Below, piece after piece: positions 6,438-10,933 of a stretch of 10,933 nucleotides of DNA; the stretch's first letter is position 1, and each line of letters begins with the position of its first letter. The translations under genes and the position numbers were made by a program. Below the pieces are notes generated by a model. That model saw only the letters and a list, made by a program, of their open reading frames with translations, had not been told where the DNA came from and ran no database searches. This stretch comes from Neorhizobium sp. UBA7851 (GTDB lineage: Bacteria > Pseudomonadota > Alphaproteobacteria > Rhizobiales > Rhizobiaceae), in contig DLSX01000020.1 in NCBI GenBank assembly GCA_002500765.1, forward strand, positions 31,543 through 42,475, read 5' to 3'.

Positions 6438-7208
6438 TTGAACTACCTGATTACCCATATCCGCATCGTCTCCGCCTTCGTGATCCGCGAAATCGCGACC
6501 CGGTACGGCCGAAGCCCGGGTGGCTATGTGTGGGCGCTGCTGGAGCCGGTGGCCTTCATCGGGCTGATGTCGGTGCTGATCGGATCGATCGGAAGAATGC
6601 CGGCATTGGGGACGAGTTTTACCCTGTTTTACGCCACCGGTTATCTCGCCTTCAGCATGTACAAGGGCATGGAAGGGTATCTCGTCTCTGCCGTCAGCGG
6701 CAACAAGGCCCTGATGAGCTATCCCAAGGTGTCGCCCTTCGATGCCGTGGTGGCGCGGTTCATCCTGCAGGCGATGACATCCTGCGTGGTGGCCTTTGTC
6801 ATTCTCTATGCGGCGACGTGGACGACCAACCAGCCGGTCATCATCCAATGGTCCTATATCGTCGAAGCGATCGCCTTTGCCTGGATCATGGCGCTTGGGG
6901 TTGCGCTCGGCAATACGGTGCTGTTCTTCAAGTTTCCGCTCTATCAGAAGATCTTCGAGATAGTCACGCGCCCTCTGTTTATTCTGTCGGGCGTATTCTA
7001 CGTGCCCTCGCATATGCCGCATCCGTTCTCGGATGTGCTGCTGGCAAATCCCATAACGCAGGTCGTCGTGCTGTTCCGCGAAGGTTTTTATGTGCAGCAC
7101 GGAGATACCGGGCTCGACATGCCCTTTCTTATCACGACATCGGCCAGCCTTCTGTTCGTCGGCATGTTTCTGTTCACGGTTTTCCCGGTCGCGCGCGCGC
7201 GCGAGTGA
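6438..7208 (+). CDS. Second capsular polysaccharide ABC-2 permease (KpsM paralogue)
   Basis: A second permease of the KpsM/RkpT family, again exactly 256 residues. It aligns without gaps to the product of the gene at 3594, with about half the residues identical by eye. The shared blocks include the N-terminal TH-R-VSA-V-RE pattern, PGGY-WA (27-33), MP-LGTSF (54-61), GYL-SAVSGNKAL-SYP (80-96), NTVLF (159-163) and TRPLF--SGVF (177-187). Hydrophobic segments fall in the same places. The C-terminal third differs most. The TTG start at 6438 has GAGG at 6427-6430, seven bases away; there is no in-frame ATG near it that keeps the conserved N terminus. An 80-base gap with a strong hairpin separates it from kpsE, unlike the tight spacing of the first three genes. 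It probably arose by duplication and could form a mixed channel with the first permease or serve a second glycan. The 3' end carries a run of seven CG repeats (7190-7203). Confidence 0.88.
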   Translation: MNYLITHIRIVSAFVIREIATRYGRSPGGYVWALLEPVAFIGLMSVLIGSIGRMPALGTSFTLFYATGYLAFSMYKGMEGYLVSAVSGNKALMSYPKVSPFDAVVARFILQAMTSCVVAFVILYAATWTTNQPVIIQWSYIVEAIAFAWIMALGVALGNTVLFFKFPLYQKIFEIVTRPLFILSGVFYVPSHMPHPFSDVLLANPITQVVVLFREGFYVQHGDTGLDMPFLITTSASLLFVGMFLFTVFPVARARE

Positions 7209-7262
7209 TCACGTCCAGGATTTCCGGACGCAAAACCGCTTCCCAACTTTGCGCGCAATGCG
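7209..7262. other. Convergent intergenic spacer with weak hairpins
   Basis: These 54 bases separate the ends of the plus-strand export operon and the minus-strand operon. CGTCC (7212-7216) and GGACG (7226-7230) can pair, as can CGCAAA (7229-7234) with TTTGCG (7248-7253). The two are mutually exclusive at their edge, and neither has a T tract on either strand. I see no convincing factor-independent terminator for either operon. Confidence 0.35.
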
Positions 7263-8357
7263 TCAGGATTTACGCAGGAAGATCGTCCTGATCAGTCCCA
7301 TGGCGGATCTGCGATGCGCCTGCATGCGGTAGTTGACGACACGTTTTGCCCGCTCGGAAGACAACAGGAACGTCAGGATGAAGAACAGCGTCATCGACAG
7401 CTTGATCTTGGCGGAATACGGATAGATCCACAGAAGCGACAGCAGGAAGAGAAACTGACGCAAGCCGACACGAACACTGTTGGCGATGGCCAGATAGAAG
7501 CTCCTCTCCTGATAGAAATAGGCGCGATCCGTGGTGACCAATCGGGAGCCGATACCCTTCTCGTTCAACAGCCGGCGCAAGTGCTCAAGCCGGTTCTCGA
7601 AGCGCTCGGCCTCGCGCTTGAGCGGCACCGGGTTCAACTCCCTGCTGAAACAGGAATCATTGCGATCATGCACGCGATAGAGACCGAGCGGCTTGGAGAG
7701 ACTGATGATATCGCCCATGAAAGGCGCCACGAACAGGATGACGCCATCGACCGCACGTTCGTAATCGGCATCCTTTATGAACTGGCAGACATCCCGGCGA
7801 AACACGTTTCCGGATGTGGGGGGGCTCGTATAGTCCCCGGTTCTCAAGACATGGTCGGCCAGTTCCCGCCCCCGGGAATCGGAAAGCGGCGGGATCGGTC
7901 CACTGATGATCCGCCGCTGCGCATCCATTCGGATCAGTGGAAACTGGAGCTTGGCCACATCCGCATCGAGGCGGGAGAGGATTTCGGTCAATGAGCCGGG
8001 CAGCAATTCGTCATCGGCATCGAGAAACAGGACAAACGGCGCCGTCGTCTCCTGCAGACCACGCAGGCAGGCGAGCCTTTGCCCGCCATTTTCGGTGCGG
8101 TAGGCCCGCACGCCCGTCCGGCGGATTTCAACCCATGAATTATCGGTGGAGCCGTCATCTATGACGACCAGCTCGCAATCCCTGCGCCCCTGCTTCATGA
8201 CGCTTTCTATGGCGTCACCGACATAATCCGCATAGTTCCAGCAGGTCACGATGACCGCCAGCCTGGGAGTGTGCGCGCGTCTTTTTCTCACGGAAACACT
8301 GCTGCCGGGATCCGCCACTAAAGTCCGCAGGGGTTTCAAGGCAGCATCGTCACTCAT
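7263..8357 (-). CDS. Family 2 glycosyltransferase, surface polysaccharide synthesis
   Basis: A 364-residue GT-A-fold enzyme of family GT2 that would add a sugar from a nucleotide-sugar donor to a growing lipid-linked glycan at the cytoplasmic face of the membrane. Visible motifs: VIVTCWNYADYV (35-46) at the first strand, VIDDGSTDNS (65-74) for nucleotide binding, the metal-binding DxD in FLDADDELLPGS (D113, D115), TSGNVFRRD (181-189) and YRVHDRN (227-233), the last seen in many exopolysaccharide GT2 enzymes. Two hydrophobic stretches (about 302-313 and 320-333) and a basic tail suggest membrane attachment. A basic N-terminal leader of about 30 residues precedes the fold. The ATG at 8357 overlaps the stop of the upstream gene by four bases (ATGA), so it is the third gene of a coupled operon. 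Donor and acceptor sugars cannot be assigned. Confidence 0.87.
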   Translation of the reverse strand: MSDDAALKPLRTLVADPGSSVSVRKRRAHTPRLAVIVTCWNYADYVGDAIESVMKQGRRDCELVVIDDGSTDNSWVEIRRTGVRAYRTENGGQRLACLRGLQETTAPFVLFLDADDELLPGSLTEILSRLDADVAKLQFPLIRMDAQRRIISGPIPPLSDSRGRELADHVLRTGDYTSPPTSGNVFRRDVCQFIKDADYERAVDGVILFVAPFMGDIISLSKPLGLYRVHDRNDSCFSRELNPVPLKREAERFENRLEHLRRLLNEKGIGSRLVTTDRAYFYQERSFYLAIANSVRVGLRQFLFLLSLLWIYPYSAKIKLSMTLFFILTFLLSSERAKRVVNYRMQAHRRSAMGLIRTIFLRKS

Positions 8358-10000
8358 GATCGTTGCCTGTTGATGACATAACCAACCAGATTGGCGCCGG
8401 CCCTGCGCAATTGCAGTTCGGCAAGCCCGACCGCTTCGCGCGTGGTACGGCCCCAGCGCGTGACAATCACGACCACATCAGCCTGAGAGGCCAATGCCAA
8501 GGCATCCAGTGAACCATCCAGGGCCGGCAGGTCGACAATGACGTCTCCCTTCTGCCGGGCCGCCTCGATGATCTCGCGGATGCGCGGATGGCGGAAATTG
8601 GCATAGACATTGGTCACCTCGTCACGAGACAGGACCGGCAGGATCGCGATCCCATCCCGCTGCTCGAAAACCATTTCCGCGATCTCGGCATTCGAAATCG
8701 CGGCATCTGCAAGCGAAGCAAGAGGGCCGCCCGAAACACCGCGGGTCTGCTCGCCACACCAGAATACGGTCACCGGTCGCCCGCTCCGTTTCAGCATGTC
8801 GGCAAGATTGAGCGTGAGGGCGGATCCGCCCACATCTCTGGAACAGCCCGCCAGCGCAATCACGGCATTCCTCTCGCCCTTCTTGTGGGTGTGGGAGATG
8901 TCGATCAAGGTGCGGAAGTCGCGGATCGCGACCGAATGGCGCTGCATCCGCTGCCCCGCCCCTACCCGCGTCGCCAGTTGCAGCCTGCCTCCTACTTCAG
9001 GAATCTGCGCCATGCAGGGCAGCGAGGTTTCAACTTCAAGGTCTTTCGGGCCACGAACCCTTCGATCGAACGCGATGCTCACCGCCAGCGCCGCCATGCC
9101 GGCAAACAGGCCCAATACGCCACCGAATGCAACGATGAGCGACGTCCGAGGACTGGAGGGCGCAAGCGGAGGCAATGCCGCACCGGTGATCTTGGCATCC
9201 GCATCAGGCGTTGCAGCCTTTGGCAGCGTGCCTTCCTTCATCGCCTCGGTCGCGGCCTCAATCTGCGCCGACAATACGTCAAGCCGGCCCTGCAGCGTTT
9301 CCGTTCCGGCGCTGGCGATCTGCTCCTTCGAGGTGACGGATTGCAGGATATAACCCGAGATGATGGCATTGGCGACACGCGCCGGCTGCGCAGGATCCGT
9401 CGACCAATATCCCACGGCAACGACATAGGACTGGCCGACGCGGCGGGCAGACACGCGTTCGACGAAATTGGCAAAGGCGATGCGCTTGAGATTGTCCTCC
9501 GGGCTCTGCGTGAGGGTGGAGATGTCGTCTTCAGACGGTTGCCCCGCAAAGGTCGAGCGAACCAGATCGATCGCACCGAGAATGGCCGATTTCAGGACGC
9601 CGGCGGGCTGGGGAGCAAGTTCGGGGCTTTCATAAAGTTTCAGGCTTTCGAAAACGGCCGACAGAAGCCGTTCCGACAGGATGATCTGCAATTCGCTCTC
9701 GGCGCTGTTCAGATCGAGCCCCTGCTGCAATACCGAGGTCGTGGCATTGGCAAACTGGCGCGGCTCAAGCAGCATGGTCGCCGTTGCATCATAGGTGCGC
9801 GGCAGCGACTGCGCGTAGAGAACCGCCACGACAATGCCGGAAAACATGCAGGCAAGCAGCCGGATCTTGTATTGCCAGGCAAGCGCAAAGACCAGTTTCA
9901 GGAACATGACGGGGCCATCGACCCTGTTGTCTTTCGGACCGTTATCCAGCGGCCAGATGCGCGACGCTCGCTCGACGGGACCTGGTCTGTCAAAGGTCAT
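8354..10000 (-). CDS. Wzz/ExoP-like chain-length protein with degenerate BY-kinase domain
   Basis: A polysaccharide co-polymerase of the GumC/ExoP type (PCP-2). A Wzz domain lies between two membrane segments (about 47-66 and 287-310), the second preceded by the proline-rich PPLAPSSP (277-284). It is followed by a cytoplasmic domain shaped like a bacterial tyrosine kinase (about 355-548). In known systems this controls exopolysaccharide chain length and assembly. The kinase part looks inactive. Where a Walker A with GKS/T is expected there is AGCSRDVGGSALTLNLA (384-400), with Gly392 in place of the invariant Lys. The Walker A' position reads VTVFWCGEQ (410-418) instead of an Asp-rich motif. 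A Walker B-like VIVDLP (487-492) remains. The chain ends in GYVINRQRS without the usual Tyr-rich tail. At 548 residues it is shorter than ExoP-type proteins of about 750, mainly in the periplasmic region. The ATG at 10000 has a strong GGAGGTG site (complement of 10008-10014) and overlaps the upstream gene's stop. Confidence 0.85.
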   Translation of the reverse strand: MTFDRPGPVERASRIWPLDNGPKDNRVDGPVMFLKLVFALAWQYKIRLLACMFSGIVVAVLYAQSLPRTYDATATMLLEPRQFANATTSVLQQGLDLNSAESELQIILSERLLSAVFESLKLYESPELAPQPAGVLKSAILGAIDLVRSTFAGQPSEDDISTLTQSPEDNLKRIAFANFVERVSARRVGQSYVVAVGYWSTDPAQPARVANAIISGYILQSVTSKEQIASAGTETLQGRLDVLSAQIEAATEAMKEGTLPKAATPDADAKITGAALPPLAPSSPRTSLIVAFGGVLGLFAGMAALAVSIAFDRRVRGPKDLEVETSLPCMAQIPEVGGRLQLATRVGAGQRMQRHSVAIRDFRTLIDISHTHKKGERNAVIALAGCSRDVGGSALTLNLADMLKRSGRPVTVFWCGEQTRGVSGGPLASLADAAISNAEIAEMVFEQRDGIAILPVLSRDEVTNVYANFRHPRIREIIEAARQKGDVIVDLPALDGSLDALALASQADVVVIVTRWGRTTREAVGLAELQLRRAGANLVGYVINRQRS

Positions 10001-10933
10001 CGTGCGACACCTCCGCCAAGGCGTTCGATATTGGATGGCGGAACCTCCAGGGAGGCTGCCCTTTCCGGCGTGATCTTGCCGCGCAGAAGGTCACGCAAGG
10101 CGGTCAGATTTCCCTTCACCCGACCCCGGCGATCGATAAACGGCTCCGGTGACAAGGACTTCGCAAAATTCATCGACATGTTGCGCCAGATCTGGCCGAT
10201 CGCCTGTTTGGTCGTCATCGTACCCTTCCGACGTAGATAAATGGGATTGATTACCTGCGAATATCCGAGACGCTGGCCGCTGACCCGGCCGACCTTCACC
10301 CCCATGTGAACACCATAGGCCTCCGCGCATTTGACCAGATCGCCGCCTTTTTTCGCCAGCGACGCGCCGAAATCGCGATCCTCCAGCCAGCCATAAAGAA
10401 CAAGGCGTTCATCGAAGCGATGATCGCCTATGGCTGAAACCCTGTATGCCATGTTGCAGCCGTAAGGGCTGAAAGGCCGCTCCCAGGCCGGACCGGTGTT
10501 CGCCGGCGCCTGATCGACAAGCCGGACGGCCTCTTCGAACGGAATGCCTGGGCCCTTGATGCCATCAACCACCACCCGACCGGTGAAACCGACAATGCTG
10601 CTCTCGTCCGAAAAGGCGCGGGCAGCGGTCGCAAGCCAGTTCGGATCGGCGACGAAATCGTCGTCCAGAAACACGAGAACGTCAATTCCAGCCGGCAGGT
10701 GATCGAGGACGGTGTTTCGCTGCGACGGCAAGCCCGGCTTTCCGCAGATGATGTCAACACGCCCGCCATCGACCAGATCCCCCGCATCGCTGCGATCGAC
10801 ACAGGACAGGATCACCCGTTCCGGAGCCAGTGTCTGCGTTGCCAGGAGATGGCGGAGCGTCCGAGAGACGACGGCCGGACGGCCGCGGGTGGCAATGGCG
10901 ACCGCCACCTTTGCAAGCGGCGGCGCGGCCGGC
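9997..10933 (-). CDS. Family 2 glycosyltransferase, 5' end outside the window
   Basis: A GT2 enzyme that would transfer a sugar in surface polysaccharide synthesis. Numbering from a GTG at 10908: VAIATRGRP (3-11) opens the fold, KPGLPSQRN (57-65) is the family's donor-binding loop, FLDDDF (80-85) is the metal-binding DxD, SPYGCNMAYR (147-156) follows, and the acidic pair in YGWLEDRDFG (E176, D177) is the likely catalytic base region. A C-terminal helical part of about 80 residues runs to the stop. The reading frame stays open upstream of the GTG to the window edge with plausible sequence (PPLAKVAVAIATRGRP) and the GTG has no ribosome site, so the true start probably lies beyond 10933. The stop overlaps the ATG of the chain-length protein by four bases. 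It is the first visible gene of the minus-strand operon. The specific sugar is unknown. Confidence 0.85.
   Translation of the reverse strand, partial: PAAPPLAKVAVAIATRGRPAVVSRTLRHLLATQTLAPERVILSCVDRSDAGDLVDGGRVDIICGKPGLPSQRNTVLDHLPAGIDVLVFLDDDFVADPNWLATAARAFSDESSIVGFTGRVVVDGIKGPGIPFEEAVRLVDQAPANTGPAWERPFSPYGCNMAYRVSAIGDHRFDERLVLYGWLEDRDFGASLAKKGGDLVKCAEAYGVHMGVKVGRVSGQRLGYSQVINPIYLRRKGTMTTKQAIGQIWRNMSMNFAKSLSPEPFIDRRGRVKGNLTALRDLLRGKITPERAASLEVPPSNIERLGGGVAR

Noticed and set aside
8588..10240. 550-codon plus-strand open frame opposite the chain-length gene
   Set aside because: Its composition is Arg/Gly/Asp-rich with no motif, and the minus strand carries clear Wzz, membrane and kinase-like segments with a strong ribosome site.

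Overview
The window looks like chromosomal DNA of an alphaproteobacterium, most likely of the Rhizobiaceae (Rhizobium/Agrobacterium/Sinorhizobium group). The reasons are high GC content, ATGA-coupled operons, a standard cysD-cysN pair, and capsule export proteins of the KpsMTE/RkpRST type known from rhizobia. This assignment rests on protein family recognition and composition only.

Layout. (1) Positions 81-2541, plus strand: cysD and cysN, the two subunits of ATP sulfurylase, with a hairpin terminator behind them. (2) Positions 2649-2725, minus strand: tRNA-Pro(CGG) with its own promoter and a terminator facing cysN. (3) Positions 2726-3054: about 330 bases without a gene, holding the tRNA promoter and a nested dyad. 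(4) Positions 3055-3411, plus: a small lipoprotein of unknown function. (5) Positions 3412-3593: a hairpin and then an inverted repeat around a TTGACA hexamer, probably the control region of the next operon. (6) Positions 3594-7208, plus: a polysaccharide export operon, permease - ATPase - periplasm-spanning PCP protein - second permease (kpsM-kpsT-kpsE-kpsM2). A strong intergenic hairpin sits before the last gene. (7) Positions 7263-10933, minus: a converging, tightly coupled operon with an incomplete family 2 glycosyltransferase, a Wzz/BY-kinase-like chain-length protein whose ATP-binding site is degenerate, and another family 2 glycosyltransferase.

How the genes fit together. CysDN makes APS, the entry point for sulfate assimilation and for PAPS. 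The rest of the window is a surface polysaccharide locus. The plus-strand operon encodes an ABC-2 exporter of the group 2 capsule type. The minus-strand operon encodes sugar transfer and chain-length or export control of the type usually paired with Wzy-dependent exopolysaccharide. No outer-membrane channel, polymerase, flippase or KpsC/KpsS-type initiating transferase is in the window, so both systems are seen only in part.

The most notable points are the two equal-length paralogous permeases in an operon with a single ATPase, the pseudokinase-like PCP protein, the long hairpin between kpsE and kpsM2, the inverted repeat before the export operon, and TTG start codons on three of the four export genes.
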